Counted from the stretch's first letter, positions 45,751 through 54,580 are shown. The stretch: DNA of 64,000 nt from Chitinophaga niastensis (GCF_003014755.1 NZ_PYAW01000002.1:620001-684000); one strand, 5' to 3'. The notes: a model not told the origin generated them from the letters alone. Program-made: numbers and translations.

Positions 45751-45758
45751 TACTTTTG
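45751..45758 (+). promoter_or_regulatory. -7 box upstream of purM
   Basis: TACTTTTG matches TAnnTTTG, 59 nt before the GTG start. No TTG at the right distance. Between it and the gene lies a T-rich run of TTTA/TTAT units (45776-45813), which would form an unstructured leader. Confidence 0.45.
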
Positions 45759-45817
45759 CTGCCTGAAGAGCATCTTTATTTAGTTATTTTTTTATTTACT
45801 TATTTATTTATTTCCCG

Positions 45818-46993
45818 GTGGATAATAATATTTACGCCAAGCGCGGTGTTTCGGCAGGCAAGGAAGATGTGCACAATGCCATTAAAAATATTGATAAGGG
45901 CCTTTTCCCGAAAGCATTCTGCAAAATTGTACCCGATATTTTAGGGGGCGATGAAGCGTATTGCAATATCATGCATGCGGACGGTGCGGGTACCAAATCC
46001 TCCCTGGCTTACATTTATTGGAAAGAAACCGGTGATCTGGGTGTATGGAGAGGTATTGCACAGGATGCGATCATCATGAATATGGATGATCTGCTATGTG
46101 TGGGCGCTACAGACAATATCCTGCTGTCTTCTACTATTGGCCGTAACAAACAGCTACTGCCGGGTGAAGTAATAGCGGCGATCATTAACGGAACAGAAGA
46201 AATTCTGGCGGAACTGCGCAATCATGGTATCAGCATCTATTCTACCGGCGGCGAAACCGCAGATGTAGGTGATCTGGTACGTACTATCATCGTGGATTCT
46301 ACGGTTACCTGCAGAATGAAACGGGCAGATGTGATCTCTAATGATCGTATCCGGGCGGGTGATGTGGTAGTAGGACTGGCCTCTTACGGACAGGCAACCT
46401 ACGAAACGGAATACAATGGTGGTATGGGTAGCAATGGCCTTACCAGTGCGCGCCATGATGTATTCAGCAAGGTGATTGCAGAAAAATATCCCGAAAGCTT
46501 TGACCCCAATATTCCTTTTGAACTGGTGTTCAGTGGTAAGAAATCATTGACAGATAAAATAGATATTCCTGGTTTTGGCGCTATGGATGCGGGTAAGCTG
46601 GTATTATCGCCTACACGTACCTATGCACCGGTGATCAAAAAAGTACTGGAGCAATTCCGTCCGCAGATACACGGTATGGTGCATTGCAGTGGTGGTGCAC
46701 AAACCAAGGTGTTGCATTTTATTGAAAAACTGCATGTCATAAAAGATAACCTGTTCCCTGTTCCTCCTTTATTCAGCCTGATCCAGGAACAATCCGGCAC
46801 ACCCTGGAAAGAAATGTACCAGGTGTTCAATATGGGACACAGAATGGAATTATACGTACCAGAGGAGATTGCAGCAGACATTATCAGCATTTCCAAAAGC
46901 TTTAATATCGATGCACAGATCATAGGCAGGGTAGAAGCGGCAGCGGAGAAAAAAGTAACGGTGAAAGCACCGGCCGGCACTTTTGAATATTAG
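45818..46993 (+). CDS. purM: Phosphoribosylformylglycinamidine cyclo-ligase (AIR synthase)
   Basis: A 391-residue PurM-fold protein with GTG start (MDNNIYAKRGVSAGKEDVHNAIKNI). The ATP/phosphate-binding segments are HADGAGTKSSLAYIY, QDAIIMNMDDLLCVGA and STGGETADVGD. It should close the imidazole ring in purine synthesis (FGAM to AIR). It is longer than E. coli PurM (345) and its N-terminus differs, as in other Bacteroidota. It is monocistronic and ends in a clear terminator. Confidence 0.9.
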   Translation: MDNNIYAKRGVSAGKEDVHNAIKNIDKGLFPKAFCKIVPDILGGDEAYCNIMHADGAGTKSSLAYIYWKETGDLGVWRGIAQDAIIMNMDDLLCVGATDNILLSSTIGRNKQLLPGEVIAAIINGTEEILAELRNHGISIYSTGGETADVGDLVRTIIVDSTVTCRMKRADVISNDRIRAGDVVVGLASYGQATYETEYNGGMGSNGLTSARHDVFSKVIAEKYPESFDPNIPFELVFSGKKSLTDKIDIPGFGAMDAGKLVLSPTRTYAPVIKKVLEQFRPQIHGMVHCSGGAQTKVLHFIEKLHVIKDNLFPVPPLFSLIQEQSGTPWKEMYQVFNMGHRMELYVPEEIAADIISISKSFNIDAQIIGRVEAAAEKKVTVKAPAGTFEY

Positions 46994-47015
46994 GATCATC
47001 TTTTTATAAGATAAA

Positions 47016-47048
47016 AAAATCCCACCTGGTATTAGCAGGTGGGATTTT
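47016..47048. terminator. Two-way terminator between purM and the M56 protease gene
   Basis: AAAATCCCACCTG at 47016-47028 pairs exactly with CAGGTGGGATTTT at 47036-47048, loop of seven. A-rich before and T-rich after, so it can serve purM and, on the other strand, the gene ending at 47161. Confidence 0.9.
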
Positions 47049-47160
47049 ACTTATAGGGCAGTTGTGTTATTTTGATAGCTGAAATGTAATAGGGAAAGTG
47101 TGGTGGTTCCTCTACGAAGGTGAATATTTCATCGCCGCTGGCATCATGTTTTGGATTATC

Positions 47161-48459
47161 CTACTCTACGGCAAAACGTATAGGGAGACTATACTGAACG
47201 GCTACGCGTTCCCCTTTTTGTGTTCCGGGGATCCAATTGGGCATGCAGTTTACCACACGAAGGGCTTCTTCGCCAAGTCCGTCACCTGGATCCTGATTGA
47301 TTATTTTCACATGGCTGATCTTACCTGTCTTTTCTACTACAAACCCTACAAAAATGGTTCCGGAGGTTCTATTCTTCCGTGCCGCTTTAGGATAGTGGAT
47401 ACTGTGGGCAAGATAAATTACCAGCGCCTCCTCACCCCCTTTATAAGTTGGGGGCTGATCTACAACTACGAAAACTTCGTTATCCACACTGTCTTGTTTT
47501 GCGGCCGGTATGCTATCGCGTACAACTGCTTTATCCTTTTGTAGGCGTATATTACTGCTATTGGCCGAAAGCGCCCGAATGGCGGATGGGCGCTTGTCGG
47601 CCACAAAAGCAAGTGAACAAAATATGAATGCCGCAAGCGGCAGTACCAGTATCCGGCGCAAATAACTGAATCTTGGTGTGTGAAATTGTGTAAGCATAAG
47701 GATTCTTCGTTTTATAGGCGGATGAAAAAAATTGTTGGTGATACTAAATTGTTTGCTTTGGAAAGCTATCTGCAGAATGGTTTGGGCGTAACCGGCTACT
47801 TCTCCCCCGGCTGCTTTTTTATCTGCCAGAAATTCGTGTACCAGTGCCAGCTCACGTTTCATCAGGTGAAAAAAAGGATTGATCCAGCAAATGGCAGTTA
47901 CTATCTCCATAAAAAGTTTATCCGTGCTATGTTTTTCCTGCAGGTGTACCAGCTCGTGCTTCAGTATCTGCTGGCCTTCCGGGCTGTTCAATGGTGTGTG
48001 CTGATCCCAGAAAATATAGGTGAAGAAGGAGAATGGTGCTGTTATTTCCTGGTTTTTCACAAACCGGTAGGGAGGCACTTCCTGTATTGTGCTGTGGCGG
48101 ATGAGGCGCCTGATCTTAACAAGACTTACCAGCAGACGTATCAGCAACAGCAGGATGATGGCCATATATATAACAGTGATCACTATACGGAAATTGATCA
48201 CCTGCGCAACAGGTGGTATCACTGTTTCCCGCAGGGTAATGATGCGTGCGGTATACGACAGTACTGCAGATGGTTCCGTTTGCTGAAATGGCAATGGGAT
48301 CTGCAGCAGTGGCGTTAGCAGCGATACCAGTGTAATCAGTACCAGGTAGTACCGGTTCCACTGGTGGAACCGGTTATTACGTAGGGCTATAAAATAATAG
48401 CCATATAATACAGCCGAGCAAAGTATTACTTTGGATAGATAGGTGAGCAGCGCTATCAT
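47161..48459 (-). CDS. BlaR1-like M56 membrane metalloprotease with C-terminal TonB domain
   Basis: A 432-residue protein. Three N-terminal membrane helices lie at about 7-27, 37-57 and 92-113. The M56 zinc protease site is His168-Glu169-x-x-His172 (KHELVH) with Glu209 (VHEFLADKKA) as likely third ligand. A fourth helix (about 274-292) leads outside to a TonB C-terminal domain at about 345-432 (HYPKAARKNRTSGTIFVGFVVEKTGKISHVKI). In BlaR1 the outer part is a penicillin sensor; here it is TonB-like. The start overlaps the BlaI-type repressor gene by 4 nt, so the pair should act together: signal, protease activation, repressor cleavage. Confidence 0.9.
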   Translation of the reverse strand: MIALLTYLSKVILCSAVLYGYYFIALRNNRFHQWNRYYLVLITLVSLLTPLLQIPLPFQQTEPSAVLSYTARIITLRETVIPPVAQVINFRIVITVIYMAIILLLLIRLLVSLVKIRRLIRHSTIQEVPPYRFVKNQEITAPFSFFTYIFWDQHTPLNSPEGQQILKHELVHLQEKHSTDKLFMEIVTAICWINPFFHLMKRELALVHEFLADKKAAGGEVAGYAQTILQIAFQSKQFSITNNFFHPPIKRRILMLTQFHTPRFSYLRRILVLPLAAFIFCSLAFVADKRPSAIRALSANSSNIRLQKDKAVVRDSIPAAKQDSVDNEVFVVVDQPPTYKGGEEALVIYLAHSIHYPKAARKNRTSGTIFVGFVVEKTGKISHVKIINQDPGDGLGEEALRVVNCMPNWIPGTQKGERVAVQYSLPIRFAVE

Positions 48460-48827
48460 GATTTAGGCTTTTGTGTGTCTTTGATTTTTTGTACCAGTTT
48501 TTCCAGTTCTGAAATACTCAATTCTTTTTCTTTTACAAAAAAAGAAACCATGTTGCTGAAAGAGCCGTCGAAATAGCCTTTCACGATATTGTTGACAGTC
48601 TTGTGGCTGTAAGCATCTTTCGTTACTACTGCAAAATACTGGTGAGATTTGCCGTATGCTTTGAAGTCAACAAACCCTTTTTCTATCAGTATTTTTACCA
48701 GGGTAGATACCGTGTTGTAATGCGGTTTGGGCTCCGGCATAACTTCAATGATATCTTTCACAAATGCGGGCCCGGTTTCCCAGAGTGCCTGCATGATCTG
48801 TTCTTCTGCCTTGGTTAATTGCTTCAT
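48456..48827 (-). CDS. BlaI/MecI/CopY family transcriptional repressor
   Basis: A 123-residue winged-helix protein: LTKAEEQIMQALWETGPAFVKDIIEVM, then PKPHYNTVSTLVKILIEKGFVDFK, the recognition helix and wing of the family. A C-terminal dimerisation helix follows, in which BlaI proteins are cut by their BlaR partner. It overlaps the M56 gene by 4 nt. Two palindromes made from AGTT/AACT halves lie just upstream (48848-48878) and are good operator candidates. Confidence 0.93.
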   Translation of the reverse strand: MKQLTKAEEQIMQALWETGPAFVKDIIEVMPEPKPHYNTVSTLVKILIEKGFVDFKAYGKSHQYFAVVTKDAYSHKTVNNIVKGYFDGSFSNMVSFFVKEKELSISELEKLVQKIKDTQKPKS

Positions 48828-48847
48828 GTTTTTATTTTGTAATCCTA

Positions 48848-48935
48848 AGTTATAACTAATTATTTAGTTTAAAAACTATTTTTTTAGTTTTAGCAGAGAT
48901 AACCGGTTGTGATTATTTTGACAGATTATCACAAC
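48848..48935. promoter_or_regulatory. Candidate operators between the BlaI-type gene and ftsE
   Basis: AGTTATAACT (48848-48857) and TAGTTTAAAAACTA (48865-48878) are palindromes sharing AGTT/AACT halves, with another TAGTTTTA at 48885. A third palindrome, GTTGTGAT (48906-48913) with ATCACAAC (48928-48935), has a different sequence. The first two are 20-50 nt from the repressor start codon, as expected for autoregulation. The third may belong to ftsE. Confidence 0.5.
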
Positions 48936-48954
48936 GAGTTATTTTTTAATTAGT

Positions 48955-48962
48955 TATTTTTG
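48955..48962 (+). promoter_or_regulatory. -7 box upstream of ftsE
   Basis: TATTTTTG matches TAnnTTTG, 35 nt before the ATG at 48998. No TTG box at the expected distance. Confidence 0.45.
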
Positions 48963-48997
48963 TTCGCAATAGATCGTATTAAAAAAGAAAAAAGGAC

Positions 48998-49693
48998 ATG
49001 ACGCCTGAGCAACCTATCATCCAATTAACTAATGCCAGTATTTACCAGGGGAATTCATTGATTTTAGCAGATGTGAATATCACGGTAAATAAGGGCGAGT
49101 TTGTATATCTCATCGGAAAAACGGGCACGGGTAAATCCAGCTTGTTGAAAACGCTGTACGGCGATTTGCCTTTAAACGACGGCACCGGGCAGGTAGTGGG
49201 TTTTGACCTGAAGAAGATGGATTGGAAAAAAGTACCTTACCTTCGCCGGAATCTGGGTGTGGTATTTCAGGACTTTCAACTGCTGACAGACCGCAATGTG
49301 CATGATAATCTGAAGTTTGCGCTGCGGGCTACCGGTTGGCAGGACAATAAGGAAATAGAAGACAAGATTGCAGATGTGCTGGATAAAGTAGGGTTGGGCA
49401 CCAAGGGTTTTAAAATGCCTTATGAGTTGTCTGGCGGAGAGCAGCAGCGTGTGGATATTGCCCGCGCCATGCTTAATTCACCTAAGCTGATTTTGGCAGA
49501 TGAGCCTACCGGTAACCTGGACCCTGAAACATCTGACGGTATCATGCAGTTGTTATTCCGCATCTGCAGGGAAGGTACCGCCATTGTGATGGCCACACAC
49601 GATTATATTGTATTACAAAAATTCCCATCCCGTGTACTCCGTACAGAAAACGGGCATGTGGCAGATAACGCAGCAGTGAATTTTTCTTCTTAG
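48998..49693 (+). CDS. ftsE: Cell division ABC transporter ATP-binding protein FtsE
   Basis: A 231-residue ATPase. Walker A GKTGTGKSS, Q-loop VFQDFQLL, signature LSGGEQQR, Walker B LILADEPTGNLD and switch His in MATHDY are all intact. The close match to FtsE rather than to other importers is seen in LIGKTGTGKSSLLKTLYG and NLGVVFQDFQLLTDRNVHDNL. FtsE works with the membrane protein FtsX to control peptidoglycan hydrolases at the septum. ftsX is not adjacent here, common in Bacteroidota. Confidence 0.88.
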   Translation: MTPEQPIIQLTNASIYQGNSLILADVNITVNKGEFVYLIGKTGTGKSSLLKTLYGDLPLNDGTGQVVGFDLKKMDWKKVPYLRRNLGVVFQDFQLLTDRNVHDNLKFALRATGWQDNKEIEDKIADVLDKVGLGTKGFKMPYELSGGEQQRVDIARAMLNSPKLILADEPTGNLDPETSDGIMQLLFRICREGTAIVMATHDYIVLQKFPSRVLRTENGHVADNAAVNFSS

Positions 49694-49759
49694 GAGTTGT
49701 TGAGGAAGAATCCTTTACAGATGTGGATTATCCATCATTAATTATTAATTTCCGGTTAA

Positions 49760-49790
49760 TTGGTAATTCCTATTTTTTAAACTACCTTTG
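49760..49790 (+). promoter_or_regulatory. Promoter of rpsO
   Basis: TTG at 49760-49762 and TACCTTTG at 49783-49790, spacing 20 nt, 51 nt before the rpsO ATG. This also rules out a start at the in-frame Met at 49788. Confidence 0.72.
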
Positions 49791-49841
49791 CACCGGAAAA
49801 ATAGCGACAAAAAACATTATTATTACTTATTATTTTTAAAG

Positions 49842-50114
49842 ATGTCTTACTTAACTGTTGAAAAGAAAGCCAATATTTTTAAGGAATTTGGTGGAAGCGA
49901 AAAAAATACAGGCTCTTCGGAAGCACAAATTGCACTGCTGACTGAGCGTATCAACAGCATTTCCGGTCACCTGAAACAAAACAAAAAGGATTTTTCTACC
50001 CACCGTGGTTTGATGAAGATGGTTGGCCAGAGAAAGCGTTTGCTTTCCTATTTATCTAAAACCAACCTCACAGGCTACCGTGCCCTCATCGAGAAGTTAG
50101 GTATCAGGAAATAA
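49842..50114 (+). CDS. rpsO: 30S ribosomal protein S15
   Basis: 90 residues from ATG 49842 ([20 protein letters not shown]). The length and motifs [45 protein letters not shown] are those of S15, which binds 16S rRNA early in 30S assembly. It is followed by a terminator and then pnp, the classic rpsO-pnp order. Confidence 0.97.
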   Translation: MSYLTVEKKANIFKEFGGSEKNTGSSEAQIALLTERINSISGHLKQNKKDFSTHRGLMKMVGQRKRLLSYLSKTNLTGYRALIEKLGIRK

Positions 50115-50133
50115 CCATGACTTAATTATAGCG

Positions 50134-50169
50134 CTATTCCCAACTTTTTAGGTTGGGAATAGTTTTTTT
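50134..50169 (+). terminator. Intrinsic terminator between rpsO and pnp
   Basis: CTATTCCCAAC at 50134-50144 pairs with GTTGGGAATAG at 50152-50162, followed by seven T. Some read-through to pnp is possible, as in E. coli. Confidence 0.9.
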
Positions 50170-50238
50170 GTATGTATACCTTTTGTTGTTCTTTAGCGAT
50201 CAAAAAAGAATAACTTTATTTTTAATCCTCACTTTATT

Positions 50239-52626
50239 ATGAATCTGACACCTATTTCAGTGAAATTCGATATAGGAGACGGTCGTATGGTGACCATCGA
50301 AACCGGCAAGTTGGCCCGCCAGGCCGACGGTGCTGTTACGGTGCGTTTAGGGAATGCTATATTGCTTGCCACTGTGGTAGCAAATAAAGAACCCAAACCA
50401 GGCCAGTCATTCTTCCCGCTTACAGTTGATTATCAGGAAAAATTTGCTTCTGCCGGCCGTATACCCGGTTCCTTTTTCAAACGTGAAGGCCGGTTGTCTG
50501 ATTCAGAGGTTTTAATCTCCCGCCTGATTGACCGTGCGCTCCGCCCTTTGTTTCCCGATAACTACTTATGTGAAGTACAGGTATTAGTTTCCCTGATATC
50601 TTCCGATCCTGAAGTAATGCCTGATGCACTGGCTTGTTTGGCTGCATCTGCTGCTTTGGCTGTTTCTGATGTTCCCATCCAGGAAATCATTTCAGAAGCA
50701 CGTGTTGCCCGTATTGATGGCAAATACGTAATCAACCCTAACCGTACCGAGCTGGCTAAAGCTGATATGGACTTCATCATTGGTGCTACCGACAAGAACA
50801 TCATGATGGTGGAAGGTGAAAGTAAAGAGTGCCAGGAAGAAGACCTGATCCTCGCAATTGAGGCAGCACACGCTGCTATCAAAGTGCAGGTGAAGGCACA
50901 GGAAGAGCTGCGTGACCTGAAAGGCGTTACCGGCAAACGTGAATACACTCAACCACATCAGAACGAAGAACTGAAAGCAAAAGTTGCTGCTTTTGCTACA
51001 GACAAAATATACAAGGTAGCTAAATCAGCTTCTGCCAAGCATGACCGCAGCGATGCGTTTACTGCTATTGGTGTGGAACTGAAAGAGCACCTGGGCGAAT
51101 TGCCTGAAGAAGATCAACCGCTGGTTAAAGAATACCTGCATGATCTGGAAAAAGAAGTGATCCGTAACATGATCCTGGACGAATCTGTTCGTCTGGATGG
51201 TCGTGCACTGGATCAGGTTCGTCCGCTGGCAATGGAAACAGATATCCTGCCTTCTCCGCACGGTTCCGCCTTGTTTACCCGTGGTGAAACACAGTCCCTG
51301 ACTACTGTTACACTGGGTACTCCGGAAGATGAGCTGCTGGTGGAAAGTGCTGCTGTTTCTAACTACTCTAAATTTATCCTGCACTACAATTTCCCTCCGT
51401 TCTCTACAGGCGAAGTGAAAATGATGCGCGGCCCTGGTCGTCGTGAAGTAGGACATGGTAACCTGGCTATGCGCTCTCTGAAGCAAATGATGCCGGGTAG
51501 CGACTACGCTTACACAGTGAGAGTAGTTTCCGATATCCTCGAATCTAACGGTTCTTCTTCCATGGCTACCGTTTGTGCTGGTTCACTGGCACTGATGGAC
51601 GCAGGTGTACCTTTGCCTAAACACGTTTCCGGTGTGGCAATGGGGCTTATCTCCCGCGCTTCCGATGGTAAATGGGCAGTATTAACCGATATCCTCGGTG
51701 ATGAAGATCACTTGGGTGATATGGATTTTAAAGTAACCGGTACACGCGATGGTATTGTTGGTATCCAGATGGATATCAAAGTAGACGGTTTAAGTATGGA
51801 TGTAATGCGTTCCGCACTGGCTCAGGCCAAAAAAGGACGTCTGCACATTGTGGAAGCAATGTACGAAGCATTCCCTGCTGCCCGTCCTGAACCTAAACCA
51901 CATGCACCACGCATGGAAAAAATTATCATCGACCGTGAATTTATCGGCGCGATAATCGGACCAGGTGGTAAAATTATACAGGAGATCCAACGCGAAACCG
52001 GTACTACCATCAACATCGAAGAAGTTGGTGAAACCGGTGAAGTAAGCATCTTCTCTGCACAGAAAGAAAGCCTGGATAAAGCAGTAGCATGGGTGAAAGG
52101 AATCATTGCTATACCTGAAGTAGGTGAAGTATATGAATCTGTTGTAAAATCAATCATGCCTTACGGTGCTTTTGTTGAGTTCATGCCTGGTAAACAAGGC
52201 TTGCTCCACATCTCTGAAGTTTCCTGGAAACGCCTGGAAACAATGGAAGGTGTGCTGACAGAAGGCGAAAAAGTAAAAGTAAAACTCACTGGTACCGATC
52301 CTAAAACCGGTAAGTTTAAGCTGAGCCGCAAAGTGCTGATGCCTAAACCTGAAGGTTATGTAGAAAGACCAGAGCGTGATGAGCGTGGTGGAGATGACCG
52401 TCGTGGTGGTGGTGATTTCCGTGATCGTGGCGATCGTGGTGGCGACAGGCGTGATAGCCGTGGCCCACGCGACGACAGACGCGGTGGTGACGACAGACGT
52501 GGTGGTGGAGATGACCGCCGTGGTGGTGGTGAAAGACGCGATTTTAACCGTGATAGCCGTCCCGGTGGTGATTATAACGCCCGTCCTGAAAAACCTCAGG
52601 AACCGACCTTTGATGGCGAAGAATAG
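50239..52626 (+). CDS. pnp: Polyribonucleotide nucleotidyltransferase with Arg/Gly-rich tail
   Basis: A 795-residue PNPase. Two RNase PH-like domains (about 1-225 and 320-550) flank a helical linker. A KH domain follows with IIGPGGKIIQEIQRETG (about 572-588) and an S1 domain from about 620 to 700 (EVYESVVKSIMPYGAFVEFMPGKQGLLHISEV). It degrades RNA 3' to 5' with phosphate. The last 80 residues are an unusual low-complexity tail built from DDRRGGG and similar units (from about 709), likely disordered and RNA-binding. It is not in E. coli PNPase. It follows rpsO. Confidence 0.95.
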   Translation: MNLTPISVKFDIGDGRMVTIETGKLARQADGAVTVRLGNAILLATVVANKEPKPGQSFFPLTVDYQEKFASAGRIPGSFFKREGRLSDSEVLISRLIDRALRPLFPDNYLCEVQVLVSLISSDPEVMPDALACLAASAALAVSDVPIQEIISEARVARIDGKYVINPNRTELAKADMDFIIGATDKNIMMVEGESKECQEEDLILAIEAAHAAIKVQVKAQEELRDLKGVTGKREYTQPHQNEELKAKVAAFATDKIYKVAKSASAKHDRSDAFTAIGVELKEHLGELPEEDQPLVKEYLHDLEKEVIRNMILDESVRLDGRALDQVRPLAMETDILPSPHGSALFTRGETQSLTTVTLGTPEDELLVESAAVSNYSKFILHYNFPPFSTGEVKMMRGPGRREVGHGNLAMRSLKQMMPGSDYAYTVRVVSDILESNGSSSMATVCAGSLALMDAGVPLPKHVSGVAMGLISRASDGKWAVLTDILGDEDHLGDMDFKVTGTRDGIVGIQMDIKVDGLSMDVMRSALAQAKKGRLHIVEAMYEAFPAARPEPKPHAPRMEKIIIDREFIGAIIGPGGKIIQEIQRETGTTINIEEVGETGEVSIFSAQKESLDKAVAWVKGIIAIPEVGEVYESVVKSIMPYGAFVEFMPGKQGLLHISEVSWKRLETMEGVLTEGEKVKVKLTGTDPKTGKFKLSRKVLMPKPEGYVERPERDERGGDDRRGGGDFRDRGDRGGDRRDSRGPRDDRRGGDDRRGGGDDRRGGGERRDFNRDSRPGGDYNARPEKPQEPTFDGEE

Positions 52627-52663
52627 TCACTGTTATAGCTAGCAGATAACTGGAATTAAATAG

Positions 52664-52701
52664 AAAAAGAAAGCAGTCACACCGGTGGCTGCTTTCTTTT
52701 T
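52664..52701. terminator. Two-way terminator between pnp and 52730
   Basis: AAAAAGAAAGCAGTCAC (52664-52680) pairs with GTGGCTGCTTTCTTTTT (52685-52701), loop ACCG, one G-T pair. Works in both directions for the two convergent genes. Confidence 0.9.
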
Positions 52702-52729
52702 TGACTAAAGGCTATTGGTATTATTCAGG

Positions 52730-53299
52730 TTATCTTCTCGTCAGTTGCTCTACACAAAAAGTACTTTCACGAAATATTTCTTTGCCACTGTTTAATCTGA
52801 ATACGCGATAATTAGTTCCGTCAATAGGTTCCGCAATCATCTTATAAGAGGGCTGAACAGCTTTATTACTCCGCTCTATTACCCTCAAAGTTCCGTTTAC
52901 CAACAAACCGGGCAATATTTCTTCCACATAAGGTAACAGAATACCGCCATCTTCGGCCCATAACATATTCATCTTATCTGTACGATAGCTGAGATCTTTG
53001 TTGGTAGTATCTTCCAGGTAGCAATAGGCTTTGCGGTAATGTGCGCCCATATCTGTCGCATTCAGTTTTACAAACTGTATGTTACGGAATACCCTGTTGT
53101 TGTTTTTGCTCTGACGAAGGGTAGTATCCATGCTGACCATATAATCGAGCAGCACCTGCCGGTCGAAAATTAATACCACATTTTCAGTCTGGTACGTAAT
53201 AGAGTCAGTCATAGGTTGGACTGGCTGGACTTTAATAACCTGGGCCATACCGGATAGGGATAGCGCCACGCCGGTCAGCAGGAGAAACAGTGTTTTCAT
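52730..53299 (-). CDS. Exported protein of unknown function
   Basis: A 189-residue protein with a signal peptide (MKTLFLLLTGVALSLSGMAQ). The mature part is mixed alpha/beta with no motif I know (VLIFDRQVLLDYMVSMDTT; YRKAYCYLEDTTNKDLSYRTDKMNML; KEIFRESTFCVEQLTRR). A minus-strand -7 box TATATTTG at 53332-53325 lies 26 nt upstream. It is a single-gene unit. Confidence 0.72.
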   Translation of the reverse strand: MKTLFLLLTGVALSLSGMAQVIKVQPVQPMTDSITYQTENVVLIFDRQVLLDYMVSMDTTLRQSKNNNRVFRNIQFVKLNATDMGAHYRKAYCYLEDTTNKDLSYRTDKMNMLWAEDGGILLPYVEEILPGLLVNGTLRVIERSNKAVQPSYKMIAEPIDGTNYRVFRLNSGKEIFRESTFCVEQLTRR

Positions 53300-53359
53300 A
53301 GAATATTTGATATGATTTATAAATCAAATATAATACTATTCACATTAATGTGTCATTGC

Positions 53360-53530
53360 TCAGGGTAATAAGGGCGGATTAGGTGGGTTTTCTGCAGTGC
53401 CAGCGGGGCTTTCCATGTTTTCAGCTGCTTTATTTTCCACTTGCTGCAGGAAATGAAGAAATTCCTGGTACAATGGATCTTTGGTAGGATCGTAAGTATT
53501 GGTGGTTGAATGCAGCTTTGGGTCAGTCAT
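53360..53530 (-). CDS. Small 56-residue protein
   Basis: ATG at 53530 to TGA at 53360. The protein starts MTDPKLHSTTNTYDPTKDPL, continues with a helix-like YQEFLHFLQQVENKAAENM, and ends in a Pro/Asn-rich tail (NPPNPPLLP). Composition is protein-like and no overlapping gene competes for the region. It is divergent from prmA. No function is proposed, and expression is not proven. Confidence 0.5.
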   Translation of the reverse strand: MTDPKLHSTTNTYDPTKDPLYQEFLHFLQQVENKAAENMESPAGTAENPPNPPLLP

Positions 53531-53602
53531 GCTTGGTATTTATATGAACAAAACGGATGTTTTCTCCGGGAATTATTATTTAATGCGTAGTACGGCTCCT
53601 TC

Positions 53603-53631
53603 TTGTGATAGCAGGCAATTACCTATATTTG
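53603..53631 (+). promoter_or_regulatory. Promoter of prmA, likely giving a leaderless mRNA
   Basis: TTG at 53603-53605 and TATATTTG at 53624-53631, spacing 18 nt. The ATG at 53638 is six bases past the -7 box, so the mRNA should begin at the start codon or a base or two before it. Confidence 0.65.
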
Positions 53632-53637
53632 CCACTT

Positions 53638-54462
53638 ATGTCACACATTGCTATTACTATATTTGCAGGCGCGGAGCATACTGACCTGTTGATTGCACAA
53701 CTATCTGCTATTGGTTTTGAAGGATTCGAGGAGCAGTCCGATGTGCTTATCGGCTATATCCCTGAAACCGACTTTAACGAAGCAGTATTGCAGTCAATAT
53801 TGCAGCCTCACGGAATTACTTATACGAAGGAAACAATTTTGCCTGTAAACTGGAACGCAGTGTGGGAAAGTAATTTTCAGCCTGTACAGGTAGATAATTT
53901 CTGTGGCATCCGTGCTGCTTTTCATCCTCCGTTCAGCCCAGAGCCGGAATACGAGATTGTAATAACGCCTAAAATGGCTTTTGGTACAGGGCATCATGCT
54001 ACTACCGCTTCCATGATAAAGTTGATGCAGGAGCTTTCTTTTACCGGTAAAAGTGTGTTCGACTTTGGTACCGGCACCGGTATACTGGCTATCCTGGCGG
54101 AAATGATGGGGGCTACTACTGTAGATGCAATTGATTATGATGAATGGGCAGTGAATAATGCACTGGAAAATATAACAGCTAACAATATGGATAAGGTAAA
54201 GGTGTGGCAGGCAGATACGCTGGATGCCATCACAGCCGGTTACGATATTGTATTAGCTAATATCAACTGCAACATATTGCTGCGTTTTATGGCAGATATG
54301 CGCCGGTTACTGCAGCCAGGAGGTAAATTGTTACTGAGTGGTATTATGCCTTCTGACGAAGCACAAATTGTAGCGGCTGCTATTCCGCAAGGTTTTGTAC
54401 TGGAGAAAAAAATTGAAAAGGATAACTGGCTGGCCCTGCAATTTGAGGCAATAGCCGCATAA
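53638..54462 (+). CDS. prmA: Ribosomal protein L11 methyltransferase
   Basis: About 274 residues from ATG 53638 (MSHIAITIFAGAEHTDLLIAQL). An earlier in-frame Met at 53605 overlaps the promoter. The N-terminal substrate domain (about 1-75) precedes the SAM-dependent methyltransferase core: ITPKMAFGTGHHATT, SVFDFGTGTGILAILAEMMG, IDYDEWAVNNALEN, VLANINCNILL. The last is the NPPF-like catalytic loop of this family. It methylates L11 on the ribosome. Confidence 0.92.
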   Translation: MSHIAITIFAGAEHTDLLIAQLSAIGFEGFEEQSDVLIGYIPETDFNEAVLQSILQPHGITYTKETILPVNWNAVWESNFQPVQVDNFCGIRAAFHPPFSPEPEYEIVITPKMAFGTGHHATTASMIKLMQELSFTGKSVFDFGTGTGILAILAEMMGATTVDAIDYDEWAVNNALENITANNMDKVKVWQADTLDAITAGYDIVLANINCNILLRFMADMRRLLQPGGKLLLSGIMPSDEAQIVAAAIPQGFVLEKKIEKDNWLALQFEAIAA

Positions 54463-54580
54463 TGTGTTAAAACTTACATATGAAAAGTGCTGATAATCCA
54501 ACTTTTGTGTTACAAACTTTTCTAATATTCGCTTAATTTTAACACAGAATTCGTTATCTTAGCATTCCTAACTTATAGTG

